From the NCBI GenBank assembly GCA_963556195.1, contig OY744522.1, forward strand, positions 42,128,763 to 42,192,762: a DNA stretch of 64,000 bases, read 5' to 3'. A program made the translations under genes and the position numbers. The notes beneath the pieces were generated by a model. That model did no database searches, was not told where the DNA came from, and was given only the letters and a program-made list of their open reading frames with translations. The stretch comes from Sepiola atlantica (Eukaryota > Mollusca > Cephalopoda > Sepiida > Sepiolidae). Positions 11,105 through 25,246 of the stretch are shown here, one piece after another (position 1 is the stretch's first letter; each line of letters opens with the position of its first letter).

Positions 11105-11850
11105 GGTTCGAGTCTTCTCCCATTCTTTTCTATAATTTGCCTCAGATATTTACTTTGTTTCATAAAGAACTCTTATTTCTATTTCAGCTGGAAACCGTAA
11201 TCTTGAATTCTTTGGAAAACCTTATGTTGCTCTGTAGTTTTACTAATCATTAAAGTATCATCTACATAGGCCGTCGCAAATTCTAGACCGCTAAGTAATG
11301 CGTCAATTACCTGCTGAAATATAGCCGGCGCCACCTTTACTCCAAATGGTAGTATCTCAAATTTGTATAACCATTTGTGTATATTTATACTCAATAACTT
11401 CGAGCATTCTTCGTCCACCGCAAAATGCAAACATGCGTCGCTAAATTCCACTTTCGAAAATAACTTTACTTCGTTTAGTTTCGCGAATATTTCTTCTAGA
11501 CTAAGCCAGAAATCTCTCAATGCTGGTTCAATCATGTTGTTAAGTATTCCCATAGCCAGATTTCTGTATTCTTTTTCTTTACGCATACTGTCGACGAAGC
11601 ACATTCATTATATGTAACCATTGATAGAACTCCCCTTTTCTTGAGCTTATACAATTCTAAGTTGATTTTTTTCTGGCGCGTACGTGACTGGGTAGAGTAA
11701 TATATGTTCTGTTGTATTACATCTATTCGTTCGGGAAGGTTTTGCAATATATGTTTGTACGTCCGGATACCATTCTCTTAGACAGTATCTTCTCCTTGGG
11801 GGGGGGGGCGACAATGTAGTATATGTTCGTTTGTTAGACACCATTTTCTC
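11045..11850 (-). pseudogene. Ty3/gypsy pol, reverse transcriptase part
   Basis: The minus strand shows the RT region of an LTR retrotransposon pol of the metazoan K02A2.6-like type: LYKLKKRGVLSMVTYNECAS..VCVKKKN near 11660-11590, EEIFAKLNEVKLFSKVEFSD near 11480, YKFEILPFGVKVAPAIFQQV near 11365-11300, and the catalytic AYVDDTLMIS near 11265-11235 (usually YLDD). It then continues through CEFFMKQSKYLRQIIEKNGR and MPAP.N..SLQGFLGLANY, interrupted by a (CT)n microsatellite at 11068-11103. Frameshifts are present, so it is inactive. No gag or matching 5' LTR was recognised upstream. Confidence 0.88.
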
Positions 11851-11899
11851 AGGAAAGCAAAATTATGCTCATTTCGATTGCATAATTTTGCCAGTATAT

Positions 11900-14340
11900 A
11901 TATAAATATATATATATATATAACATTTTATTGTATATTTCTGATGTTATATCCGTGATAATTATTTTCTAATCCATTTATACTTGTGCTCATTTGAGCC
12001 CTTTTTGATATTTGTTTATCTTTCTATAAGCAAATATGGCGATATAAATTATCCATCATATTTACTTTCGTCTCTCTCTTTGACTTCGCTGATGACGTCT
12101 TATCAAAAAGCGGTTCCTAATGGATGTTTTTACTCATTTTATTCCTTCTTTTTTATATCTCATTAGAAAAGAATCTGTCATATGGCTGCTAAAATGGTGT
12201 CAACCTGCAAGCATCGGGAAGGGATTAATCTAGGAGACATGTGGATCAGCAGAACCAACACCCCAGACGGATGCACCACCTGTTCGTATGGGCTGATCCC
12301 TTAGAGGACGTTTCAATTATGGATAAGCGTCATATAAAAAGAATAGATTTTTAACTCTTTTATTTTCGAAATTAGACGGTCAATTAGCGAAGTGGAACGG
12401 GCGACTCGATTTCTCAGGAAACATTGGAACTAACTCCAATGTGCTTTCATTTTTCTTAATAACGTTTACCTCCGGAAAATAAGGTTATGTTTTCAGTCGA
12501 GTTTATTTGTGTCTTTGTGTACAACCTAACGTCAACGTTGCTTTACCTCTGTCTGTAGATTTAACATTAAGGAAATAACATTACATCATTAAACAGACAT
12601 CAACACTTTTACCGGACAATATTTAATGAAATGATATGTTTAAAGAAAACGTATATTATTATTTGTTTATTATACTTTCTAGGGTATCTCTTTTTAACTA
12701 TTTTTAAATTCAACAAAAAACATTGGACAAAATAATCGGTTTATTAATACAACATCAATACACAGATCAAATTTTGTTAAATATTTCATCTGATAATTCC
12801 CTCCGAAAATATCCGCTTCGTTTGTCTTCCATTATTTCTGAAATCATTGTCAGCAAACTTGGTCAATTTCTACTTCATAACTGATTTAATTTGGTGTTAT
12901 TGAAGTAAAAAATCACAGAAAAGGTGAAAGTCACTCTTTCGTCAAAGAAATTCGGCTCTGTTAATAGTAAAGCCTCGCTAATTGACCAATCCAATGAATT
13001 TCCACATCGTATATGATCGTGAAAAGTTGAGTCAAGTCCGACATTTTTCGGTATTAAAATATTTCCAAACTTGACGCATGGATCCGATGTTCTTTGATAA
13101 CATTAACCACCATGTCAAATTTCTGCCTGATTAAATGAATGCTTATGAGTTATCAACGTGTCCATGGCGTTACTTTAGGAATACTTCATACAATATGGAG
13201 GATAAGTTTGGTATGGTAGTTTTGTTTTACGGCATATCAACCCTTTTTGGGTTATTTAATGCCGAATCTGGTCTTGTTTTCTTCTCTTTTTTGTTTCTTT
13301 CCCCTTTTAATATCTGTTTCTATTTAACCCATAGTTGGGACCCTAACAGGTACTACCACTCCGGGTCAGGGTGGACCTGGGAGCAATGGTAATTAAGAGG
13401 AGGCTCCACATTCCCCAAAGTCCGTAAGCCGGATCTCACCATCGGATGTAGTTTAAGGTCATATCCAGGACCGGGAGTAGGGTAGGAAAAATAAAAATAA
13501 AAAAGGGGAGGGAGAAAGGGAGAGGGGCTGTTGTTTTTGTTTTTGGTTTTGTAGAACAGAATTAAGTTTTACAAAAAAAAAACAAAAAAAAAACGTCAAT
13601 GTAGGTGAATTTCGTCTCAGGGAGCACCAGGGCAGCCTGATCTGGTATCACCAGGGAGGATAAGACTTTAACTCACCCGAAAGATTATATAAAGAAAGAC
13701 GTTTTATTAAAATTTTAGTAAACAAATATTACATTTTTCAGTATTAAATGCCAGTTAACGAAGTAAGTAAAACACTTTTAACAAAACATAATGTTATTTC
13801 CGTTAGATCAAGTAACGAATAAAATGTTCATTTCGCAGAGTAAAAAAAACTTTTTTAGCGAAAAGACGAACGTTTATAAAAAATACATTTGATTTAATTA
13901 TATTTGTAGATGATAAAAAATGAAGATGAATGAGGATATTATTAGAGAGAAGTGTTGTATGTATGTCTGTAACTAGAACAACGGCACAGTTCTCATTAAT
14001 TTTATTTTTTATTCTCACTTTTAATTTTCTGGATCTTGAGAAATATAAGCACCCTTGACGCATATTTTTCCGAATCTCTCTTTCTCTTTCTCTCTCCATC
14101 TCCCTATATATATGTATATATATATAGCATTAAATAAAATGAAAGAATAAAATAAGGTGCGAATAACATTTTTTTACAATTCAAAGTTCAAGCAAAGTAA
14201 TTGAAAATCCTTAACCCATGGGTTTTCAAAGAAAATTCCCTAATGCTATAAATGCTATATCCAGTACCTTTAGCCTCATTTTTCTCCGGATGGTTACTAA
14301 TTAAAGATATTAGTTGCCTCTTGTATCTTTTGTTGTATTA
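11900..14340. other. AT-rich DNA without recognised genes
   Basis: Short TA runs occur near 11897-11922 and 14105-14126. Around 13330-13640 the sequence is relatively GC-rich (CACTCCGGGTCAGGGTGGA, CCGGATCTCACCATCGGAT, AGGGCAGCCTGATCTGGTA) and reads like part of a dispersed repeat, which I cannot name. Confidence 0.4.
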
Positions 14341-15069
<729 letters not shown>

Positions 15070-15640
15070 TCACCTGTGTAGCTTTCTTATTAACTGTATT
15101 AATATATACATATATCTACCGACCTATCTTGTCCGGCGCACAATACTAAACTGCCTCGGACTCCCTTCGGCAAAGTAGTGCGTTTACATCAGCCCACTGC
15201 CACAAAATGTATGTCCAAGCCTTTTCTAACTTTTATACTGCCCACCATATATCCCAACCCTGTTAACTACTGCTCACTGTTCTCCCCCCACCTGTGGTAT
15301 GACACAAAACTGCATCCAGTGATGAGGCCTCAACTGGGGAGCTTTGAAAAGTGTGCAATCAACCCTTTGTGATCCAACGTCTATTTTGAGTCTGGGTGCT
15401 AGTGACTGTTAGGGCTCGATCTACGCTGTTACGTGGAAACTTACGTTTACAAACTCTATATTTATAAACTATACTTTGACAACACAAACTGGTGTAAATA
15501 CTAATCGTATGTAAAACGTATGTAAGTCATATACAATGAGCCATCGATTGGTGACATGACGTATATCACAACTAACCAACTTACCTCCCTATATGTCTCA
15601 GTCTATGAATATATCTTGTATAATATCGATGTGTTCAATA
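15070..15640. other. Non-repetitive spacer, nothing recognised
   Basis: No gene or RNA found between the TA/GA tract and the 50-bp minisatellite. Confidence 0.5.
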
Positions 15641-15649
15641 TTTATTTCT

Positions 15650-17985
15650 ATATTTTGATCGATCTGTCTATCTATTTCGATCGTTGTATCTATTTCAATC
15701 TATCTATTTCAATCGATCTAAATCTACCTTTGGATGTATTTATTTCGATCTATCTATTTCAATCGATCTAAATCAACCTTTGGGTTTATTTATTTAGATC
15801 TATCTATTTCAATCGATCTAAATCTACCTTTGGGTTTATTTATTTCGATCTATCTATTTCAATCGATCTAAATCTACCTTTGGATTTATTTATTTCGATC
15901 TATCTATTTCAATCGATCTAAATCTACCTTTGGATTTATTTATTTCGATCTATCTATTTCAATCGATCTAAATCTACCTTTGGGTTTATTTATTTCGATC
16001 TATCTATTTCAATCGATCTAAACTTATCTTTGGGTTTATTTATTTCGATCTATCTATTTCAATCTATCTAAATCTACCTTTGGGTTTATTTATTTCGATC
16101 TATCTATTTCAATCGATCTAAATCTACCTTTGGATTTATTTATTTCGATATATCTATTTCAATCGATCTAAATCTATCTTTGGGTTTATTTATTTCAATC
16201 TATCTATTTCGTTCGATCTAAATCTATCTTTGGATTTATTTATTTCGATCTATCTATTTCAATCGATCTAAATCAACCTTTGGATTTATTTATTTCGATC
16301 TATCTATTTCAATCGATCTTAATCTACCTTTGGATTTATTTATTTCGATCTATCTATTTCAATCGATCTAAATCTACCTTTGGGTTTATTTATTTCGATC
16401 TATCTATTTCAATCGATCTAAATCTACATTTAGGTTTATTTATTTCGATCTATTAATTTCAATCGATCTAAATCTACCTTTGGAGTTATTTATTTCGATA
16501 TATTTATTTCAATCGATCTAAATCTACCTTTGGATTTATTGATTTCGATCTATCTATTTACATCGATCTAAATCTACCTTTGGGTTTATTTATTTCGATG
16601 TATCTATTTCAATCGATATAAATCTACCTTTGGATTTATTTATTTCGATATATCTATTTCAATCGATCTAAATCTACCTTTGGATTTATTTAATTCGATC
16701 TATCCAAATCTATCTTTGGGTTTATTTATTTCGATCTATCTATTTCAATCGATCTAAATCTACCTTTGGGTTTATTAATTACGATCTATCAATTTCGATG
16801 TATCTAAATCTATCTTTGGATTTATTTATTTCGATGTATCTATTTCAATCGATATAAATCTATCTTTGGATTTATTTATTTTGATATAACTATTTTAATC
16901 GATCCAAATCTATCTTTGGGTTTATGTATTTCGATATATCTATTTTAATCGATCTAAATCTATCTTTGGATTTATTTATTTCAATCTATCTATTTCAATC
17001 GATCTTAATCTACCTTTGGGTTTATTTATTTCGATCTATCTATTTTAATCGCTCTAAATCTACATTTGGGTCTATTTATTTCGATCTTTTTATGTCAATC
17101 GATCTAAATCTACCTATGGGTTCATTTATTTCGATCTATCTATTTCAATCGATCTAAATCTACCTTTGGATTTATTTATTTCGATCTATCTATTTCAATC
17201 GATCTAAATCTACCTTTGGATTTATTTATTTCGATCTATCTATTTCAATCGATCTAAATCTACCTTTGGATTTATTTATTTCGATATATTTATTTCAATC
17301 GATCTAAATCTACTTTTGGATTTATTTATTTCGATCTATTAATTTCAATCGATCTAAATCAACCTTTGGATGTATTTATTTCGATCTATCTATTTCAATC
17401 GATCTAAATCTACCTTCGGGTTTATTTATTTCTATCTATCTATTTCAATCGATCTAAATGTACCTGTGGATTTATTTATTTATTTCGATCTATCTATTTC
17501 AATCGATCTAAATCGATCTTTGGATTTATTTATTTCGATCTATCTATTTCAATCGATCTTAATCTACATTTGGGTTCATTTATTTCGATCTATCCATTTC
17601 GATCGATCTGTCAATCTATCTATTTCGATTTATCTATCTATTTTGATCGTTTTCTCTATATATTGCGATCTATCTATCTATATGTTGATCTATTTATCTA
17701 TTTCGATGTATACGTGTTTCAATCGATCTACCTATACATTCCGATCGATCTATCTATTTCGATCGATCTTAGAATCTATTTTAATCGATCTCTTTATCTA
17801 TATATTTTGCTTTATTTATCTATCGAAGTGTCTATTTGTTTCCATCGATCTATCTATTTTATTGATCTATTCAAATCGACCTTTCTATCTATTTCTAGCT
17901 ATCTATCTCTTTTGATCTATCTGTCTATCGATCTATTTCGATCGATCTTCATATCTATCTATTTTGATATGTATTTCTATCTACA
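15650..17985 (+). repeat. 50-bp minisatellite decaying into GATA/TATC repeats
   Basis: About 38 tandem copies of a 50-bp unit made of TATCTATTTCAATCGATCTA, AATCTACCTTTGGATTTATT and TATTTCGATC, from about 15650 to 17570, mostly 85-98% identical. It then grades into irregular CTAT/CGAT repeats to about 17985. Because 50 is not a multiple of 3 the frames differ between units. The open stretches (up to 181 codons) are by-products. Confidence 0.95.
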
Positions 17986-17989
17986 TCAG

Positions 17990-20179
17990 TATATCAATGA
18001 AGCGACAACTGTCTATCTCTCTTATTCTTTCTTTTTCTCTTTCTCTTACGCTCATACAGACATACATAGTTTCTAATAATATATTATATCCATTTTTCGG
18101 TAACGTAATTATTGTATAATATCCACGTTGTCAATCTTGCAAACTCAACATAGAAACTTTCTCTTGATATATAAAGCCGTAATTTCAAATCTTCAACTGA
18201 TCAAGTCATTCCTTAAATGCTAGATAAAGGGGGCACGGGTTTATGCGATAAGCAAGATGTGCGCATGTCTTTAAATCGCGATTAATCCATCTGCGCATGC
18301 CCAGAAACGTTAACCAAATAGTAACCTTTATTCACGGATTTTAATTGTGTCAGCAGACCGAGCAAGCCAGAGCGCACGAGATATATATCGGTTATAAGTA
18401 AAGCTCAGATATAGTAAAGATTTTGAAATCTTACTGTATGTATTCTTAATCTTAATATTACTAAATTATCTGATCATTACATCTTTATTAAATGCAATCA
18501 TATGATAACAGAAAATAAATAACGATTTGGATTAGTTATTTATTTAAAAATTACATCGGATGATGTAATATTGATATCGAATGTACATCTATCGATTATA
18601 AAAAAATTACATTTTTGGTTTATGGATCTTGTCCTATAAAGTTTTATCGATGATCGCTAGTTAAGATACGTTAATTTTGTGACTTGCGAATGTCGTTGTG
18701 ACGAGTTCTAATGTGATTAGAGCGCTATGCTCACGTAAAACATAACATTAATATGAGATTTTCAGGCGAAGTTATATTCCTATTTAATTGCCTCGTCACA
18801 AGGGTCGGTTTTTAAGTGGGTAAATGTGGGGAAAACCAGCTCCCCAATTACGGACACTCTAGTTTGAAAGATGGAAATAAACATTTGCGCAGTGTAGAGG
18901 ACAGAACAAATACTACATTTTATCCCAGCCCGATGGCTGATCAGGCTGTGTCATCTTCTTTCATTTTCTGCTTCGAAGTCAGCCTTAAAATTTCGACCGT
19001 TTGTTAATAATTACTTTACGCAGTCGGAAGCAGACAATAATGTGATTTGCGAGACAAAATTCACTCTTAGTTTGTAAAATGAGTGATTTATTGGCAAAAT
19101 TAAGTGAACTCATCGTTGCTTGTAAAATTTTAAAAAGATAAGTTGAAAAAAACTATTTAAGAAGACACATGAAATTGAATTTTGTGACATATATGACGTG
19201 GAAAATTATAATACCATAAATGTATTGAAAACTAAGTGTATTTGCGGCTTAATGAAAATACCTTCTCATCTGATAATGTACAAAAGGGGTCCTTTAACGT
19301 ATAGATAGAACGACTCTCTAAATGCATTCGATACAAGCTAAGGTTAATTATAAAAGAAGAAAGGACAATGCTTTCTGAGTTTTACCTCTCAAACTTAAGT
19401 GCCTGGTGATTGCTCAAGGTTAATTCTCTTGTCAAATTATATGGGGCTATTTTAGAAGTCTAATGAGATAATCGATTAACACAAGTCAAGGAAAGATAAT
19501 ATTATTTCATCCTTTTTTAACGTATGACAAACCAGTGATTGTTTTTTTTAAATTGAACTTTTTACACTATACATTTTAACAGTAAGTAAATATATGACTG
19601 TTTTGGTACCTTACCTAAAACAAACTTTGAACTCTTTCATTCACCCTGAATACTGGAAGAACCTGCCCTATCAGTGTTAAATACACCCTAGTTTTACTGG
19701 CAGTCAGGACTGACTTATCACCACACTTGTTTCTCTGTTTTATATTTTTCTCCAGTATACTGGTTTTCTCTAAACGCCAAGATTGTGTTTTCTTTAAATA
19801 TAATACAACATAATTAAACACAACCTTTTGAACTACCTACCTAAATACTTAAACAAATAGAGACATTTAGGGGGTATATTGAGGGCTGACCCTCAGATTT
19901 CTAAATAAAAATCTATCAGATTTGCATTGGAGTTGATCCATAGTCATTAGACACCAATTAAGCAAAGTTTGCTATATTTTATTTTTTTCTTAAAATTCCT
20001 TAAGCTTAAGCCTGGAACTAAAATCAGGTAATTTATTATGATCAAAATTAGAATGAAGAGTTTAGGTTTAGTATCCTTATAACTGGGTATACATTTCTGT
20101 AATTATAACATAAACGTGGTGCTAATCTGTTCAGTCCTGGGAATTAATTTTACCCGTACTTTAACGAGCATTACTTTAG

Positions 20180-20180
<1 letters not shown>
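17990..20180. other. Unassigned sequence
   Basis: No recognisable coding region, RNA gene or repeat match within the window. Short frames at 18816-19007 and 19615-19821 match nothing I know. Confidence 0.45.
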
Positions 20181-20181
<1 letters not shown>

Positions 20182-20226
<45 letters not shown>

Positions 20227-20623
20227 TAAGCAGCATCTTCTTTTGCAGGCAAGTATTGTTGAATATAACAGACAGCGTATGTCTGGATATCCTTTGGTAG
20301 ATCTTTTCAATAGTCCTAATCACAATCTTAGTTTTGGAGGGGAATTGGCTGATGAATTCGTCATAGTCATGTTAACTATATTTTGGTACTTATTACACCA
20401 TTCACGCCAAAAGCATCTATAATACTAACACATAATCTGTACTTGATTATCCTCATTCCCCTGAAGATGTACCCGGATTTATCTGAAAGTAATTGGGACA
20501 TAAATCAAAACTATGGCAAATTTATCGGCCAATTCCCCTCCGAAACTAAGATTTTAGTTCGGACTATTGAAAGGATCTACCAAAGGATATTCAGACATTA
20601 GTTGTCTGTTATATTCAACAAAT

Positions 20624-20689
<66 letters not shown>
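20182..20689. mobile_element. Foldback element with (TA)n on both sides
   Basis: Inverted arms at 20256-20372 and 20507-20623 (TTGTTGAATATAACAGACA, ATATCCTTTGGTAGATC, GGAGGGGAATTGGC and complements), 134-bp spacer, flanked by (TA)n at 20182-20222 and 20628-20689. No coding potential. Confidence 0.85.
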
Positions 20690-20691
<2 letters not shown>

Positions 20692-21544
20692 TCCTTCCAG
20701 TCGCATATATTGCTAGGTTGGGAGAATAATATATTTGTCAACATACTACATACACTGATCTCCATAGTGTTGCACAGCCCCTCTGCTTGGACCGTGGGAA
20801 TTCTTGTTTTGTATACTCGTCCCGGAACAGGCCGTGGCAGTCCTCGTTTAATCACTCGTCATTTTTAACACCATAAATCATATACTTTGCATACCTTAAA
20901 ATTTCCTCGCCATGTGGAGGGCTGTGTCGTCCAGTGGTTGTCTTTTTTCTTCTCTTCTGTACCGCCGTGATCATCGCCGCTATAACAAAAACTTCATGAC
21001 CGCTCAATCGACAAACAATATTTTAATTTTGTTTATTACAGGCGTTAGTTATCTATCGTCTTGGAGATATTCACCAATGTTGAGAGAGAGAGAGAGCAAA
21101 TTACTGTTTTCGTAATTACTTATCAATTAAGTCTTTAACCATTCGTGTAGGGGGAAAAGAGATCTTTCGCCTGTATTTTCTTAGGAAAATAATTACCCCA
21201 TGTATGTTGCAGACTACATCATAAAAATCACTTCTGATAGGTTCGCCTCCAAAACCCAGACTGCAAACCTATCAGCTTCTCACGAAGAAGGAGTGACGTC
21301 ACGGATCCCCACGTGCGACACTCATGCGCAAACTCATGTTCCCTAACCTCTTGACCCGGTGTTCGTCAACGTTCGCTCTGACAGCACCTGTTCTATTCTG
21401 CACTCGACTGTACGGGTCCACCCGCAGTAAATCGCGCAATCTAAACGAACGATCATGACAACAGAATAGATAGTCCTCTACCGAACCCTCCCAAGAAAGA
21501 GAAGACACACATAAGAGGATAGTATAGTGAGAAACAAACATTCC

Positions 21545-21990
21545 TAACTGACCTTTAAAGACGAGGTAATGCCTATGAATATGTTATCATGATGAACGAA
21601 CATATACAACACTAGCTCTCAAAAAAGGAGATTATGCCCAGTAAGATATGTCCGTGATAACAAGACATATACTACAATACTCCCTCCAACATAGAGGAGG
21701 TAATACCTGGAGGAATCCCTCCATAACAGGATCAGGTATACCTGCGAGTATGGTATCAAGGAAACAGAAAAAAGATACTACACTGCAACCTTCACTCCCC
21801 CAACTAAAAAGGAGAAGGTAGTCCTTGGGAAGATAGTCTCATGAAAACAGAAAATATTCTAAAATACTCCCTCTCTCAAGAGAAGTTGTAATGCCAGAAA
21901 GGATAACTTTCACTTCCTTAAAAAAGGAAGTAATTCCCGGGAGGTCTACCTTATGAGTACAGTGCCGATATTACACTACCCCCCCCCATT
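21545..21990 (+). repeat. Strongly diverged about 70-75-bp tandem repeat
   Basis: Recurring module AAGGAGGTAATGCC, then AGGATA.TCTCATGA, then GATACTACAATACTCCCTC, at about 21550, 21620, 21690, 21805, 21880 and 21920. It ends in a C run and an A-rich tract. Upstream (21290-21540) lies GC-richer sequence with a TGACGTCA palindrome at 21294-21301. Confidence 0.6.
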
Positions 21991-22070
21991 AAAAATAAAA
22001 TAATAGATTAAATCGAGATTTTGTTTCATTCATTTAAAAATGCATAGCTATAAACACATCATTTATTTAG

Positions 22071-22121
22071 TTCCTTGGATCTTTAGCTAAGATCAAATTG
22101 TAGTATCTGTTCTTTTAATTC
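22071..22121 (+). pseudogene. U2 snRNA-like 5' fragment
   Basis: The run CCTTGGATCTTTAGCTAAGA, TCAAATTGTAGTATCTGTTC, TTTTAAT aligns with the 5' part of U2 snRNA (CUCGGCCUUUUGGCUAAGAU, CAAGUGUAGUAUCUGUUCUU). The branch-site recognition GTAGTA is retained. About 50 nt only, so a fragment or the head of a repeat. Confidence 0.65.
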
Positions 22122-22350
22122 CAGCAACATTACTATGAAAAGAACTATTGAGTATATATAAGAAAATATGACAATGCAAATTACAAATCTATGTTACAGA
22201 ATATTAATTTATTAGAAACTGTTTTAAAATAAATATGCAAATAAGAAATACGATATTACATTTTGTGTGTTATATAATAGAATTAAATAAGGTAAACCCG
22301 TTGAGATGTTAAGATGGTTAAGATAGGTAAAAAAACTCGCATTTATTCAG

Positions 22351-22351
<1 letters not shown>

Positions 22352-22407
<56 letters not shown>

Positions 22408-22412
22408 CACAT

Positions 22413-22471
<59 letters not shown>
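22352..22471. repeat. (TA)n/(GA)n compound microsatellite
   Basis: TA run from 22352 with a short ACATACACATT break, passing directly into (GA)n. Confidence 0.97.
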
Positions 22472-22472
<1 letters not shown>

Positions 22473-23046
22473 TGCAGAAAGATAGAAAGGGGAAGAACGA
22501 GATATAGAGGGGGGAGTGAAAGAGATACGAAGAATATAGATAGATAGAAAGCATTCAAATCCCGACACCACAACAAAATTATTCCAAGTTTGGTTCACAC
22601 TAAAGACTTGCTGATCAAGACTTACAACAATAAGGATTCTACGGCTTTTCAATCCTATTGTACATTAAATAAAAAAAAACCTATGATTAACACATTCTAC
22701 ACGGTAATTGAAAACGCTTTTAATTTTATTGAATTACTATAAATAATGCCGTGATGCGACACATGGTTCGTATTATTGTGATGGCTATATATAAACCCGT
22801 CTGAAACAGAGTTCAGCAGATGGAAATAAATTTGAAAAATAGGGCAGCAAGGCGAAAGAATTAAAAGAGTTATGAGGATTTAATAGAATAAAGGTCAATA
22901 CATTCGTTTGCACCAAGTCGGGGTCAACACATTTTTTTTTCGTTCAGTCTCAATACCAAGATGGGGTCTAAAAGGAAGTGACCTACAAACATAGTACGCG
23001 GCGGAGCGCCGGAGATGAGGTGCATTGCGTTAATGACAATGCTGTA

Positions 23047-23050
<4 letters not shown>

Positions 23051-23089
<39 letters not shown>
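23051..23089. repeat. (TA)n tract
   Basis: Pure TA run. Confidence 0.95.
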
Positions 23090-23593
23090 CACTCGCACCT
23101 ACTTTTCAGAATTAAAAGATAAAAGATAAGGATTATTATGCGGAGTTTTCAGCCAAATGGGAATTTAAGTGCCTTCCATATGAAGGATGAGAGTGAATTG
23201 AACAACAAACATTAATGAAATCATAAATAGGTTAAGGGCTCAGGAAGAAAAATAGAGAAGATATTATATGTCGGTGGGGGTGAAACATGGAGTAGAAAAG
23301 AGAGAAAGGAAGAAAAATGTTGGAGAGAGTAAAAGGATGAAGAGATTACGAATAAGAAATAAGAAAGAAACAAAGAAAAAAAAAGAAACAAAGAAAGAAT
23401 AAAAAACGGAGGGCGTTAAGATACGTCCATCTAATCTGCCAATTCGGTACAAAAATGATACGTGTGACGAACGAACCGACAGATCGATGAAAAAAAATTC
23501 GTAGAGATGCGAGAACGCATTTTAAACAGGAGAGAATTTTTTTTAAAAATATGAAAGCAAAGAAAGACATTTCGAAAGAAAAAACAAACACTT

Positions 23594-23770
23594 TTGATCA
23601 AAGTGTAGTATCTGTCTTGTTCTCGGTCAGAGAAAAAGAAATCCTTCTTTACTGGGGCAATTTTATATTTTGTCTTATCAAGAGTGCTTTCTGGGGGGTG
23701 CTAGCTATCCCATACTTAAAATACGATGTTCGATCAAATTTTTACTCGTGGGGAAGTAAATAAGTAGGGG
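23594..23770 (+). repeat. U2 snRNA-like headed repeat, copy
   Basis: Begins TTTTGATCAAAGTGTAGTA then TCTGTCTTGTTCT, matching U2 positions around the branch-site recognition sequence. Its downstream end (ACTCGTGGGGAAGTAAATAA near 23742-23766) resembles the end of the 55.5-kb U2-like copy (CTCGTGGGGAGGCAAGTAAA). The shared head and tail suggest a dispersed family rather than two chance matches. Confidence 0.5.
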
Positions 23771-24719
23771 CAGATAACAATTTGAAGTTTAAAGTAAACA
23801 GAATTTTTACGAACGGAGAAAGAAAGAGAGTAGCCCTGCCAATCAGTCATCTTCTACGTTCGTCCGCCTCGCATATCTATCTCCCCCATATAAGTACAGT
23901 GATAATTGAAATACATTTCGATATATTTATGGTCCTTAACTTCTCCAGGCACACTCGGCGTTTCCAAGAAACCAATTAGTACACACCGTGTAATCCTGAT
24001 AAAACGTTCATGCTATTATTAACATTTGTATTTTATTTTATTTTTTAATTTCTATAAGTTCCATATAATAATAAAGAGAGTAGAAAGTGACTAATTGGGT
24101 TTACTTTCTGCAGCCGCGTAACTCTCGCTTCCCTTATTTTGTCCTGTAGTCCTCACACTCTACAAGCTATGTTTCTGACAAAAGGGGGGAAAATGCTATT
24201 TTCTAGGTCGAAATCTACCCAATTAGCATTTCTCGTTGAGTTGTTTTTGACCTTGAAGTAGTATTTTATTTTTTAGCTCCTTACATCAAGTGGCTTCATG
24301 CCTTGCATGGAGCTAGTTATATTTAAAAATAAATCAAAATAAAATAAAACGTTGTATTATATATTTTTTATTGATGGCACGCACATACGCATATCCACGT
24401 TAATTTTGTTCCCCTTTTGATCAAAATGAAATATACTTATCCAATTTACCTGGATAATATAGTTTACGAAGAGATATGGTTATGGGAGTCTATTTCCAAA
24501 ATCTTATTTTGAGTTCATGACAAACAAACAGAGTGAAACAGCAACTTTAGAAAAAACATAATAAAATTATTTAAGGATTTCAAATTTAAAATGACAAGTG
24601 ATAAAAAACATCAGTATTGTAGATTCCTGTTTTGGAAATATCATGTATGGAATATAGTCTTATATGATGATTATAGAAGAAAAGAATATGTGGAGTAAGT
24701 TACAGGCATAGAGTATTGT

Positions 24720-25145
24720 TGTCACATCTTGGCTGGTGCATCATTCACTTGTCTCTCCCTCTTAGACAAGGACCCAAAGAGAGTCGCTAATCTAATAGGT
24801 CCCTCACTACCAACAAAGCACTTGCCCATGTCCCATAGCCGAAATTTTGAATCCATGTTCTTGTTTTACAACTACTTCAATGGAATGTGCTCCGATGAAC
24901 TTGCTGCTCTTGTGCCCCCTCGATGTAAATACACCCGACCAACTCGACAATTAGTTAAATCCCATCCATTTACTGTGGAGTTCCCAAGATACCAGAATGC
25001 CTTCTACTCAAAGAGCTTGTTTCCTCGAGTTTAAAGCCTTTAGAACTCTCTTCCTGCTCCCTGTTTTCCTGACTCTACAGACATGCAGAATTTTAAGTGT
25101 ACTGTGAACAAATATCTCGCTGCACAACCCTCCCTTTAATTTCTA
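24720..25145 (+). pseudogene. LINE polymerase C-terminal fragment, copy 1
   Basis: Encodes SLLDKDPKRVANLIGPSL, LPMSHSRNFESMFLFYNYF, GMCSDELAALVPP, TRPTRQLVKSHPFTVEFPR, FYSKSLFPR and then, frameshifted, NSLPAP...FKCTVNKYL. This is the conserved end of CR1/Jockey-like polymerases downstream of the RT (LLDKVQKRA..LI, PLSHRR..ASL.LFYRYF, SSEL..LVP, STRQS..SHPF, FFPRT..LWNSLP). 5'-truncated. Confidence 0.85.
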
Positions 25146-25211
25146 ACTTCTAATACGCAGCAGCCCCTAGCGTCATAATGGCAATGCGACTTATCTGCAG
25201 TAAATTCAAGT

Positions 25212-25246
<35 letters not shown>

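Noticed and set aside
12085..12110. CTGATGACGTC as hammerhead core
   Set aside because: No GAAA box at a suitable distance.
15650..17570. 50-bp repeats considered as a CRISPR array
   Set aside because: No spacers: units are directly contiguous and the sequence is plainly eukaryotic.
17370..18076. Frames of 181 and 168 codons in the minisatellite
   Set aside because: Periodic peptide (LSISIDLNL..FISIYLFQ) follows the repeat; adjacent units are in different frames with stops.
20461..20490. CTGAAGA in the 20.3-kb foldback spacer as hammerhead
   Set aside because: CTGAAAG follows without a pairable stem II or cleavage triplet.
21294..21301. TGACGTCA as a regulatory element
   Set aside because: A single 8-mer without an associated gene; chance occurrence cannot be excluded.
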